Positions 1-8,700 of a stretch of DNA of 22,250 bases are shown here, piece by piece. A model generated the notes under the pieces. It worked only from the letters and a program-made list of their open reading frames with translations. It was not told where the DNA came from and searched no databases. The stretch's first letter is position 1. Each line of letters starts with the position of its first letter. Origin of the DNA: TC-15 sp034437275. GTDB taxonomy: Bacteria; Chloroflexota; Anaerolineae; Aggregatilineales; Aggregatilineaceae. Where the stretch lies: contig DAOTUD010000113.1 of assembly GCA_034437275.1 (NCBI GenBank), positions 1 to 22,250 of the forward strand, in the 5' to 3' direction. The translations under genes were made by a program, and so were the position numbers.

Positions 1-86
1 TTCGCTGCTTCAACCGTGCTAAACACTTGTTGCGCGGCAATCAGAAAGTTGATGTAGTCCAGTTCGTCGCATTTGGGTGGGTTCAT
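1..86 (-). CDS. Transposase, N-terminal fragment (runs off the window)
   Basis: Read on the minus strand from an ATG at 86..84, the frame is open to the window edge for 28 full codons. It begins MNPPKCDELDYINFLIAAQ. I recognise this as the typical opening of an IS4/IS701-type DDE transposase common in environmental bacteria; the family is recalled, not searched. No good Shine-Dalgarno sequence precedes the ATG, which is usual for such genes. It lies 48 nt beyond the end of the cNMP-protein gene on the same strand, so an insertion sequence probably sits just left of the window. Whether the transposase is intact cannot be seen. The catalytic residues would lie outside the window. Confidence 0.6.
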   Translation of the reverse strand, partial: MNPPKCDELDYINFLIAAQQVFSTVEAA

Positions 87-134
87 GCTTTCAAGTTTAG
101 CATTTCTCGCTCAACTGCGTAACTTCTAGATGGG

Positions 135-743
135 TTACTCTGCGTCTGATGCGCCGGGGGGATGTTGGAGCTTCTGCTGGACGCTTTGCATCATTTTCAT
201 ATAAGCATCGATCAGGTTCTGGATTTCGGCATCGCTGCCTTCGCCGGAAATCTGCCGGACGGTAAAATCGCCCTCAGACAGTCGTTCGGTCGCCTGCATC
301 ACTTGCTGCAGAAACTTCGTTGTGTAGCGCACCCGTTCCACCAGATTACGCATCATCGACAGGCCGACCAACGGGCGCTCGTGCAGAAAACCCAGGAACA
401 CCTCGCGCGACAACACCATCGCTTCCAGCGGATCGGCAGCTTCGGCAGAGGCGGAACGGGGCTTGCGGTCCAGCACCGTGAACTCGCCGAATGTGTTGGG
501 CGGGTACAGGTGGCGGATGGTAAACGACTGGCCATCCTTGTCGGTGGTGAAGATGCGCACCCGCCCGGACAGGATAATGTAGATCGAATCGCCGGGCGAC
601 CCTTTCTCAAACAGGATGTGCCCGCGCGGGTACTGTTTGTACTGCATCGCCTGCACCAGGGCTTCGCGGTTGGGCAGATCAACGCCCTTGAACAGCGGCG
701 AGTTTTCCAGTTGCTGCGCAATCTCCAGGGCTGATGGGGACAT
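135..743 (-). CDS. Stand-alone cyclic-nucleotide-binding protein with HAMP-like tail
   Basis: This 202-aa protein has one cNMP-binding (CAP_ED) domain at about residues 15-130. The phosphate-binding cassette is at 85-98 (FGEF...PRSASA), with the ribose-contacting Glu87 and phosphate-contacting Arg96 both present, so ligand binding is plausible. There is no helix-turn-helix, so it is not a CRP/FNR-type transcription factor. The C-terminal 150-190 (LSEGDFTV...EIQNLIDAYMKMMQ) resembles the connector and second helix of a HAMP linker and suggests a dimeric coiled coil. It starts 3 nt after the stop of the PrsW-fusion gene, with a purine-rich ribosome site (GGAAGAGAG) inside that gene's end, so translation is probably coupled. 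It resembles the C-terminal module of its upstream neighbour, including a shared VRYTT helix, and is probably a duplicate of it. Which cyclic nucleotide it binds, and its output, are unknown. Confidence 0.85.
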   Translation of the reverse strand: MSPSALEIAQQLENSPLFKGVDLPNREALVQAMQYKQYPRGHILFEKGSPGDSIYIILSGRVRIFTTDKDGQSFTIRHLYPPNTFGEFTVLDRKPRSASAEAADPLEAMVLSREVFLGFLHERPLVGLSMMRNLVERVRYTTKFLQQVMQATERLSEGDFTVRQISGEGSDAEIQNLIDAYMKMMQSVQQKLQHPPGASDAE

Positions 744-746
744 AAG

Positions 747-2516
747 TTAGCTCTCTTCCGACGATGAACGCTGCCCGGCACGGAGCATGGCCTCGCGTTC
801 GTGCAGGGTGGCTGCCGCTCTTGAAAAGATGCCGCTGACCAGTTCGGGCGTTTCGGCGGTGATCCCCTCGGGTTGCAGCGCGATCTCCACCGGGGCCAGC
901 TCTCCTTCCGTCGCGACCAGCTCTTCGTAGGTCCCCTGCGCGATCTGGGTCATCCAGTTGACGCTGGTTTCGAACGAGGTGGTGGTATAACGCACCTTCT
1001 CGGCCAGGTATTGCAGCATCGCCAGCACGACCTTCGGGCGGCTCTGGATGAACATCGTGAAGACTTCGCGTCCCAGCGTCAGCACGGTAACATCAGCTTT
1101 GGCCTGTGCGCCTGCCGACCGCGACTCCCCGTCCAGCAGCGAAAATTCGCCGACGACGTCGCCTGGTTTGAAGGTGCGCAAGACCTCTTTCTGCCCGGTC
1201 TCGTCGCTGACGTAAATTTCGATCTCGCCCGCATCGAGCAGGTACATCGCGTTGCCTTCGTCGCCCTGCTCGAACAGCACCGTACCCGCCGGGTAGGTCT
1301 GCACCTCAATCGCGCGGCTGAGGTTCTCCAGGTTGGCCAGCGAGACGTGGCTGAAGATGTCGATGTTGTGCAGCCGCTCGGCCATCGCCGCCAGTTCTTC
1401 CGGCCCGAAGTTTTCGGCCAGCCCCGACACGCGCATGAACATATCGAACGTGTGCACCAGGGTCGGGTCGAACTGCCCCATTTCTTCGTTCAGGGTGTGC
1501 TGCATCGTTTCGTCGTCGGAGGGGAACACGCGCTGCACAAACAGCCGTACCGAGGACCCTAACTCCTTGCGGATGTTCTGAATGTTGGCTTGCAATTCTT
1601 CGATCTCCTCCTCCCAGGCGGTACGCAGCCGTTCGCTGACCTGGCTGCTTTTCAGGTTGTTTTGCAGGATGCCCACATTCGCCTGCAAGGCCAGCATACG
1701 CCGCACTTTGGTGATGTTGTCCGCGTCGAAAAAATCGCCCAGATCGCTGAAGATCTGCTCGATGGAGCTGCCGCCAAGCTGCTGTACGGCTTTGCGCTCG
1801 CCGGTGGACACGTCCAACTCCAACCCCAACGTTTCGGCGAAGCGCTCCTTCTCGTCGGTCAGCCCCAGGTGAATCTGGATGGCGATGATCACACCGCCGC
1901 CCGTGCCAAGGCCAATCGCGACCAGCAGCAGCGCGGCCCCGGTCAGCGCCCCGGCCAGGTTGTTGTACAGGATGTGCAGCCCGATAGCGAGCACGATGCC
2001 GAACACCGGCCACGTGTAGCGGCTGGTGCCTTGCGCGCGCCGCAGCCGCCCCAGCGAAATGCCGACCAGCCCACTCGCCGCACCGTGCATCAGCGTCGTC
2101 GAGAGCGTGCGGGTGATGGCGGTCCCCAGGATCGCGCTGGTGGACGCTTCGGGAATGTACCAAAAGATGTTCTCCGACATACCAAAGCCGATGCCGACCG
2201 CGATCCCATACACGGCTCCATCGACGATGTAGCGGAAGCGCGGGCGCTGCACCAAGTAGACCAGGATCAGCGCCTTGAGTGGCTCCTCGACCAGCGGCGC
2301 GGTCAAGCCACGCACAACGTCCCGGTCGAAGATGTCGAACGCGAAGGAGTTGATCACAAAGGCCAGCAGGTACGCCCCGGTCGCGCCCCAGATGGCGCAG
2401 AGGGAGATCGTGCTGGGTTTGCCGGTGCCGAACACATCCAGCGCGATGAACAGGTACACCGTAAATACCGGGACAGCGGTGGCGATCAGATAGGCGATTA
2501 TCGTGACGGGTTCCAT
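747..2516 (-). CDS. PrsW-type intramembrane protease fused to a cNMP-binding domain
   Basis: The 589-aa protein has an N-terminal membrane region (about 1-215, six to eight hydrophobic segments). It carries the PrsW-family motifs: EEPLK at 77-81, the SEN motif at 114-116, His144 in an MHGAASG segment, and His181 in the GLHILYNN helix. PrsW proteins are membrane metalloproteases of the CAAX-protease/APH-1 superfamily; Bacillus PrsW cleaves an anti-sigma factor. A cytoplasmic helical linker (about 220-375) follows. Then comes a cNMP-binding domain (about 385-500) with cassette residues Glu457 and Arg466 intact, and a HAMP-like tail (about 505-575). Ordinary PrsW proteins are roughly 200-350 aa, so the C-terminal half is an added regulatory module. 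The gene starts 16 nt after the zinc-ribbon gene stops, behind an AGGA ribosome site, and is followed after 3 nt by the stand-alone cNMP gene. I infer cyclic-nucleotide-gated proteolysis; the substrate is not evident. Confidence 0.85.
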   Translation of the reverse strand: MEPVTIIAYLIATAVPVFTVYLFIALDVFGTGKPSTISLCAIWGATGAYLLAFVINSFAFDIFDRDVVRGLTAPLVEEPLKALILVYLVQRPRFRYIVDGAVYGIAVGIGFGMSENIFWYIPEASTSAILGTAITRTLSTTLMHGAASGLVGISLGRLRRAQGTSRYTWPVFGIVLAIGLHILYNNLAGALTGAALLLVAIGLGTGGGVIIAIQIHLGLTDEKERFAETLGLELDVSTGERKAVQQLGGSSIEQIFSDLGDFFDADNITKVRRMLALQANVGILQNNLKSSQVSERLRTAWEEEIEELQANIQNIRKELGSSVRLFVQRVFPSDDETMQHTLNEEMGQFDPTLVHTFDMFMRVSGLAENFGPEELAAMAERLHNIDIFSHVSLANLENLSRAIEVQTYPAGTVLFEQGDEGNAMYLLDAGEIEIYVSDETGQKEVLRTFKPGDVVGEFSLLDGESRSAGAQAKADVTVLTLGREVFTMFIQSRPKVVLAMLQYLAEKVRYTTTSFETSVNWMTQIAQGTYEELVATEGELAPVEIALQPEGITAETPELVSGIFSRAAATLHEREAMLRAGQRSSSEES

Positions 2517-2532
2517 AGGTTATTTATCCTGG

Positions 2533-3045
2533 CTAGGAAAGGAAAAATTCCGTTCCACAAAAACGGCAGCGCGCGATCCCCTTGCCGCTGAGTTCGATAT
2601 CGCCGCCACAGTTCGGGCACTGCGACAGGTCGCGCAGATGGCTGGCTTCCTGCGAATACAGCACACCATCATCCCAGTTGATGTAGCCGCTGAAGACGCC
2701 CAGCCCGACCAGATCGTGAAGCATGCCTTTGATATCGTCACGCTGCATTTGCATCTCGATGGCTACGTCATGGATCGCGACTTCGCCGCGGCTCTGCACG
2801 ATGTTGAGCAGATCGCGCTGCTGTTGGGCGGTGGCCTGCTGCGCGGCTTGCTGCCCGCCGTACACGGTGAGGTAGATGCCGAACCCGACCAGCGGCGCAA
2901 CCGGTACGACCAGAACCAGCCCCAGCCCCAGAATCCGGGCCGGACCTTCCAGGCCTTCGTTGGTGAACAACCACGCCCCCGCAATGATGGCGACGATCAG
3001 CCCTAAAATGATCAACATGATGCCGATAAGACGATTTGTGTTCAT
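2533..3045 (-). CDS. Small two-helix membrane protein with winged-helix-like region and C-terminal zinc ribbon
   Basis: I chose the ATG at 3045 (MNTNRLIGIM), giving 170 aa. The reading frame stays open further upstream but there only overlaps the DUF2207 gene in another frame. Residues 7-27 and 38-63 are hydrophobic helices with a short loop between them. About 68-130 is a soluble helical segment (QQQRDLLNIVQSRGEVAI... DIKGMLHDLVGLGVFSGYINW) with the look of a winged helix. The C-terminus has CPNC at 143-146 and CRFC at 160-163, a four-cysteine zinc ribbon, ending in EFFLS. It lies 23 nt downstream of the DUF2207 gene and 16 nt upstream of the PrsW-fusion gene, so the three are almost certainly co-transcribed. 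A GGAG lies 15 nt before the ATG, rather far. Function unknown; a membrane-tethered regulator or partner of DUF2207 fits the layout. Confidence 0.8.
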   Translation of the reverse strand: MNTNRLIGIMLIILGLIVAIIAGAWLFTNEGLEGPARILGLGLVLVVPVAPLVGFGIYLTVYGGQQAAQQATAQQQRDLLNIVQSRGEVAIHDVAIEMQMQRDDIKGMLHDLVGLGVFSGYINWDDGVLYSQEASHLRDLSQCPNCGGDIELSGKGIARCRFCGTEFFLS

Positions 3046-3068
3046 ATGTTTGCTTATTTTCTCCGTGT

Positions 3069-5009
3069 TTAACCGAATCCCCGGCTGCCACCGCCGGAAC
3101 CACCGCCGCCACTGAATCCGCCACCGCTGAAGCCGCCACCACTGGAGCCGGAACTGGACGGCTTGCTGGTCATGACGTTCGACGCATCGTTGAGCATGTT
3201 CGTCAGGCCGCTGCTCATGGCGTTCAGTCCCTCGGTGAGCGACTGGCTCATCTCGTTCAGGCCGCCCGGCCCGCCCAGGTTGAAGTCCCCCATGCCGGCC
3301 CCGGTGGGCATGGCCTGTCCGCGCCCGGTGGACATGGGCCGCCCCCGGTGATAGCCGCCGTGCCAGGGGCCGCCGACATACGTCGGATAGTACCAGGTCG
3401 GCATGGCGGTTAGCGCCGGGGTACACTGCGTGACCCACTGCTGTTCCATACCGAAGGCGACCGCGTAGCCGACATACTGGTTGAACTGCTCGTCGACCTG
3501 CTGCCGATCGGTGTATTGCTGGACGTTGCGCATATAGTGCCGGAAGGCGCGCCACTTGGCCGCCGCTTGGGACCCTTTAGTGGTCTTGGCGGGCATGTAG
3601 TTGGCGAACACGGCGGCCACCGCGCTGGCAAACCCCAAACCAATCGGCGGCGCGATGATCATCGGCGAGATGTCCGTGAGCGATTTCTGCCCCAGCCAGA
3701 ACAGCGCCGATGCCAGCACCAGCCCCCCCAGGCCGCCGAAAATCCACAAGTTGCGCGTGGTTTCCGGCGAGCGGGTAAAGTAGCCGCGCTCGGTGAGTTC
3801 CTGGTAGAGCTGCTCTTTGATGGCTGGGATTTTCTTGTAGAACTTGTTCTTCAACTCTGAGAGTTTGACATCTTGATCGCCGCCCCGGAAAATGCCGTTG
3901 AGCAGCGTGCGCTCGAAACCGCGCAAGTCGGAGGCGTCCTTCTCCGTGCGATGGAACTCAAACTCGGTGCTGGCGAACATGCCGAACACCCCGCCAGACG
4001 ACGACTGCTCGATCACGAAGTAGCCGCGCCGCGCCAGGTCGACCAGCGTCGCCATGATATCTTTCATGTCAACCTTTTCATCGACCAGTGCCCCCACCAC
4101 GCCCGGCGGATCGTCCAGTGGCGGCGCGCTGAGGTACTCGGGCGTCACGACCGCCGCCGGATCGCGCCCGTACCGTAGGTAATGCGCGAACACATACAGG
4201 CCGCCCCCCACCGCAATCAACAGGCCCAGCGCGACCAGCAGCACCGACACGAACGGCTGCCAGTTTTCTTCGTATTCGCGCTGGCGGTCGAAAGCACTCT
4301 GCCAGGATGGTTTGTCCATCGCCGGATCGTGAGGGTACTGCACGCGCACCTCGGCTTCATCGCCCGGGTCAAGCGTGCCCGGCGCGGTCCAGGTGATGGT
4401 GTTACCCGCGATTTCCTCGGCCCACGTATCCGGGTAGCTGGCGGTAACCTCCGGCGGACGGTCCGGCGGCAGCGTCACCGTCACGCGCGAGGCCAGCACC
4501 GGGAAGGGCCGGTCCCCCGGCACGGCGACCCAGTACAGTTGGTCGCCGCCGCTATACGAGCGCAGCGCCCCCTGCACCGTGTACTCGATGCGGATGCTGC
4601 GCTGGGTGCCGGAGCGCGCCGAATCGCGGAAATAGTATTTGATCGAATAGTCGCCGCCTTGCTGCCGCGCACAGACGGTGCCCACCTGCCCGCTGCACGT
4701 TGGTTCCAGTCGCGTGTTGTTGTCGTACACCGCCACATTCTCGATGGCGTTCAGCCGGTCCATTGGGATCATCGCCGTGCCAAATCGGAACGGCCCGGTG
4801 AGGATGCTCAGTTGGTAGGCCTCGACGACATCGAAGCGGTTTTCGGCAGTGCGGATGTTGTCGATGGCCACATCGAAGCGATCCCAACGCAGCGTCCGCC
4901 CGTCACCGCCGGCATTATCGTTCGCGGAGGAAGCAACGCCAAATATCACATTGCCGACCAAGATCATCAGAATGATGGCCCCTACAGCCCAGGGAGATAT
5001 TCGATTCAT
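3069..5009 (-). CDS. DUF2207 family membrane protein with Gly-rich C-terminus
   Basis: 646 aa from the ATG at 5009; in-frame TTG (5018) and GTG (5015) lie just upstream, but AGGG at 5023-5020 is spaced 10 nt from the ATG. Residues 8-26 form a signal-anchor helix. An extracytoplasmic beta-rich region (about 35-245) contains Cys105 and Cys113, possibly a disulfide. A membrane helix is at 253-275, then the DUF2207 core with P-E-Y (290-292), the VVGALVD segment and DLARRGYFVI (324-333). A helix pair is at 422-440 and 447-470, followed by KWRAFRHY and YAVAFGMEQQW (513-525), all typical of DUF2207. The last 30 residues are Ser/Gly-rich and end in RGFG, also typical. The family is widespread in bacteria but its biochemical role is not established. 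The gene follows the methyltransferase by 72 nt and precedes the zinc-ribbon protein. Confidence 0.88.
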   Translation of the reverse strand: MNRISPWAVGAIILMILVGNVIFGVASSANDNAGGDGRTLRWDRFDVAIDNIRTAENRFDVVEAYQLSILTGPFRFGTAMIPMDRLNAIENVAVYDNNTRLEPTCSGQVGTVCARQQGGDYSIKYYFRDSARSGTQRSIRIEYTVQGALRSYSGGDQLYWVAVPGDRPFPVLASRVTVTLPPDRPPEVTASYPDTWAEEIAGNTITWTAPGTLDPGDEAEVRVQYPHDPAMDKPSWQSAFDRQREYEENWQPFVSVLLVALGLLIAVGGGLYVFAHYLRYGRDPAAVVTPEYLSAPPLDDPPGVVGALVDEKVDMKDIMATLVDLARRGYFVIEQSSSGGVFGMFASTEFEFHRTEKDASDLRGFERTLLNGIFRGGDQDVKLSELKNKFYKKIPAIKEQLYQELTERGYFTRSPETTRNLWIFGGLGGLVLASALFWLGQKSLTDISPMIIAPPIGLGFASAVAAVFANYMPAKTTKGSQAAAKWRAFRHYMRNVQQYTDRQQVDEQFNQYVGYAVAFGMEQQWVTQCTPALTAMPTWYYPTYVGGPWHGGYHRGRPMSTGRGQAMPTGAGMGDFNLGGPGGLNEMSQSLTEGLNAMSSGLTNMLNDASNVMTSKPSSSGSSGGGFSGGGFSGGGGSGGGSRGFG

Positions 5010-5049
5010 AGTCACCAAACCCTAACCCTATGTTTCATCCAAAGCGTGT

Positions 5050-5085
5050 CACTTATAATTGTAGCCCTGCTGCGTAGGAGATCAA
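5050..5085 (-). promoter_or_regulatory. Possible internal promoter ahead of the DUF2207 gene
   Basis: On the minus strand, TTGATC (5085-5080) and TACAAT (5063-5058) are separated by 16 nt, an acceptable sigma-70-like pair. The -35 overlaps the methyltransferase stop codon. Transcription would start near 5050 and leave a leader of about 40 nt. This is the only intergenic gap in the cluster longer than 25 nt, which supports a sub-operon of the last four genes. Seen by eye only. Confidence 0.35.
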
Positions 5086-5711
5086 ACCTCGGCAGTGCCA
5101 AACACGTGCGGGCTGACAAACGCGGGATAGTCCGCCTGATAGGTGTGCAACTTCACCGCGCGAAACCCGGTAGTGGTGATCACGTGACCGATGTCGCGCG
5201 TCAGGTTGCAGCCGTCGCCGACTGTGCGCCACACCGGGTTGATGACCCGCTGCAGCCGGAAGGTGGAGGTATCGGGCGAGGCCGCGACGTGCTCCAAAAA
5301 CAAAAAACGGCCTCGCGGACGCAGCACCCGCCGGATTTCGGCCAGGGCTTGCTCCAGGTCCCGCACGGAACACAGCACATGCGTCGAGACAATCGTGTCG
5401 AAGCGGGCAGCGGGGAACGGCAGCCGTTCCGCGACCCCGACCACCAGCGGGCTGGTCGCATGCCCCAACTGCGCGGTCAGCGGCGGGATGTGGCGCAGCA
5501 GGTACGGGTTGGGGTCCAACAGCGTCAGCCGCACGTCCGGCGCATACAGCAGCAGGTTCGCCCCATCGCCAGCCCCGATCTCCAGCACATCGCCGCGCGC
5601 CTGGGCGATCAGGGGCCGCCGTATCTCGCGGATCAGCGGATCCGCCTCATCAGGTAACCCACCCAAAAAACGATGGAACAACCAGGCAAACAGCCGCTTG
5701 CGGAGTGACAT
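5082..5711 (-). CDS. Class I SAM-dependent methyltransferase, METTL7/TMT1-like
   Basis: This 209-aa protein has a Rossmann-type methyltransferase fold. Motif I is VLEIGAGDG at 42-50; Asp66 ends the second strand (LLD), where the ribose hydroxyls of SAM are held. VSTHVLCSV (108-116) and RPRGRFLFLEHV (131-142) mark the fourth and fifth strands. The C-terminal third (GDGCNLTRD at 165-173 and the final VSPHVFGTAEV) closely resembles the end of animal METTL7/TMT1 proteins, which are membrane-associated thiol methyltransferases; this likeness is from memory. A basic, hydrophobic N-terminus (RKRLFAWLFHRFLG) could bind membrane. Its substrate is unknown: a small thiol or a lipid are both possible. 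The ATG at 5711 is preceded by AGGAG, which overlaps the stop codon of the kinase gene 7 nt upstream, so the two genes are probably translated together. Confidence 0.85.
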   Translation of the reverse strand: MSLRKRLFAWLFHRFLGGLPDEADPLIREIRRPLIAQARGDVLEIGAGDGANLLLYAPDVRLTLLDPNPYLLRHIPPLTAQLGHATSPLVVGVAERLPFPAARFDTIVSTHVLCSVRDLEQALAEIRRVLRPRGRFLFLEHVAASPDTSTFRLQRVINPVWRTVGDGCNLTRDIGHVITTTGFRAVKLHTYQADYPAFVSPHVFGTAEV

Positions 5712-5718
5712 GACGCTC

Positions 5719-8700
5719 CTATTCTACGTCGTCTTCAATGTCGTCGTTGGAAACAATGGGCAGCCGCACGGTAAAGGTCGAGCCAACCCCTTCTTCGCTC
5801 TCAAATTCGATGGTCCCGCCGTGTAACTCGACCGCCTGCCGGACGATCGCCAGGCCGAGGCCCGTCCCCGGCGTTTGCCCGACATTGCTAAAGCGCCGGA
5901 AGAACTTGAACATATCCTTCTGTTCTGCTTCCGGGATGCCAATGCCCTGATCAGCGACCGTCAAGACGATATCGTCGGGGGTGCAGTCGACCTCGCACGT
6001 GATGGGGCTGTCGTCGGGCGAGTATTTTATCGCATTCGACAGCAGATTGCTCAAGATATGGCGCAGCAGGCGTTGATCCAGGTAGTGCGTGCCGCAGGGA
6101 TTGCGGCACGTCAGTTGTATGCGCGTCCGGTCGGTGGTGACGGCGTCGAACTCGTCGACCAGTTGGCGGCAAAATTCCGCCACATCCAGCGGCTCGGGGT
6201 CATATTGAAGCCTGCCAGACTCCACCCGCCCAACCGTCAGGATATCATCCAGCAATTCCACCATCGTCCGCACGCTGATCCGGATGCGCTGCAAGCGTTC
6301 GTGCTTCTTTTCCTCGGACAGCCGGTCGCCATATTTCAGGATCAAATCGACCGCCGTCTGGATCACGGCCAGCGGGTTGCGCAGGTCGTGCGCCGCCATC
6401 GACAGGAAACGCGAGCGCATCATGCCGATCTCGATCTCGCGCTCCAACGCCCGTCGGAGCTGCTCCTCCATCTGCTTCCGGGCGGTGATGTCGCGCCCGA
6501 CGCCTTGCAGTTCGCTTACCGTGTCGTCGTCCAGGATGACTCTCGCGTTCCAGCGGTACCAGCAGGTCTGGCCCTGGGCGTCGATCATACGGTGCTCGAT
6601 CGTGTCGATGGGATGCTCCGGGCCGAGTGACGCGAAGAATTCGCGCGTCATGTCGTGGTCGGCGGGGTGCACAAGCTGCAGCACATCCTCGCCCAGCAGG
6701 CTCGCACACGACCGCCCGGTAAAACGACAGGTCGCATCGTTGGCAAAGGTGACCCTGCGGTCAGGAGCAAAACGAATAACCAGTTCCAGTTGATCTTCCA
6801 CAATGGCCTGGTAGCGGGCCTGGCTGGCCTGGAGTTCGGCGGTCCGTTCGCGAATCAACCGTTCGAGATCACGCGCCTGGCGCTCCAATGCCTCGAACAG
6901 GCGCGCGTTTTCGAGTGCAATCGCCGCTTCATGACCGAAAGCCTCCAGCCGGTCGACCAGCGTTTCGTCGAAAAAGCCCGGCTGCGCGCTGTCCAGGTTC
7001 AGGAAGCCGATGATCGTATCGCGCAACCGGATCGGCACGCTGATAAACGAACGGACCCACGCGACCTGGGAGACCGCGACCCAGTGCTCATCCTGCCGGA
7101 AATCCCGAATCAGGCACGGCTCGCCGGTTTCAAGCATTTGCCGCAAGTTGGGAGTCTCGTAGATATTCAGTTCGACCTCGCCCATTTCATGCGGGTAGTT
7201 GTGCCAGTGAACCACCCGCGCGGTGTCTTCCTCGATCAGCATGATGTTGGCGGCATCGTGCGGCACCACACGGCCCACGTTGTCGAGGATGCGGGTCATC
7301 ACCGCGTTCGGTTCCAGGGTACTGGTCAGGGCCGCCGCCGTATCGCGCAGCGCTTCAACCAGGGTGCGCTGGTCGTGCTCGGCTTCCAGCGCCTGTTGGA
7401 GTTCAGTGATGTCGCGTCCAATGCCGACCAGCCCCATCAAATCACCGTCCGCATCGTACAGCGGGACTTTCGTGCTCAGCAGCCAGCGCCGGTTGCCCAC
7501 CGGGTTGACCACCATCTCCCGCCGAGCCAGGACCGGCTGCTGGTGCTCGAACACCTGGCGCTCCCCTTCGGCGAAAAAGTCGGCCCGTTCCCGGTCGAAA
7601 AAATCGTAGTCAGTCTTGCCGATCAGGTCCTCGGGCGCGTCGCCGCCCATCAATTGCGCCACCGCCGGGTTACAGACCACGAAGCGCCCCTGCGTATCCT
7701 TGACATAGATCATGTCGGGCAGGTTGTCGATCAGCGTGCGCAGCAGATTCCGTTCTTTGGCGAGGGCCTGCTCGGCCTGCTTGCGCTCAGCCAGTTCATT
7801 CTGGGCTTGCTGGAATAGATGGGCGTTGGACAGCGCCGTCGCGATCTGCCCGGTCAGCGCTTCGAGCGCCCGCATGTCCTCCTCGGAATACGCATCCCCC
7901 CGGAAGCTTTTCACCTGGATGACGCCGGTCACCTGGCCCTGGTACTTAAGGGGGAGCAGCAGCACCGAGCGCGGATGCAGACCCTCTTCCGGGTCTTTCC
8001 CCTCGACGAGTTCCCCGGTATCGTCGACGCTGTACACGGTCTGGGCATCCTGGAGCGCATGAAGGTAGTCCGGGAAATACAACGGCTGCCCGCTGCGGAT
8101 CACCTTGCTCTGCGTGCCCTTCCCTTCTGGCGCGAGGGGCAGCGGCGGCAGTTCACTCACGTCAACCGCCTTCCCCTCGGCGTAGGCATAGGCACAGGTG
8201 ATGTGCTGCAGCTTGGCGTCGTATTCGGAGATCATCAGCCAGTCGCAGTCCATAAGCTCGCCGATCACGTTGTGGACGGTTGCGAAAAGCACGTCGAGAT
8301 CGAGCAGCGAGCTAAGCTGTTGGCTGGCGCGGTACAGCACGTCAATTTGCTTGGCGCGCTTGGTCAGCGCCTGTTCTGTGCGGTGGTGTTCGGTGATGTC
8401 GACCACCAGCCCTTCAAGCGCCTCAAGTTCGTCATCCGCGTTCCAGACCCCGCAGCCCTGTTCGGTTACCCACTTTTGCTGTCCGGTGGCGGTGTGCAGC
8501 CGGTACATGATCTGGAAGTCGGCCCGCCGGTCGAGCGCGTCCTGAACCGTCGCCCAGACCATGTTCCGGTCGTCGGGGTGGATCAGGTCGGCAAATGCCA
8601 GGCGATGATTCATCAGCAGCGCCTCCGGCGGATAACCGGTGAGCGCAAAACAGCCTTCGCTAAGAAATTCCATCGTCCACTGCGGGTCGTTCCGGCAGCG

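Noticed and set aside
3046..3555. N-terminal extension of the zinc-ribbon protein to 340 aa
   Set aside because: The extension lies wholly inside the DUF2207 gene in another frame and is Arg/Gln-rich noise. The hydrophobic helix follows directly after the ATG at 3045.
5019..5030. Two tandem TAGGGT units resembling telomere repeats
   Set aside because: Only two units, in the leader of the DUF2207 gene; they serve better as a ribosome-site-like AGGG.
4182..5657. 491-codon plus-strand open frame
   Set aside because: It runs antisense across the end of DUF2207, the promoter gap and the methyltransferase, all of which have recognisable motifs on the minus strand.
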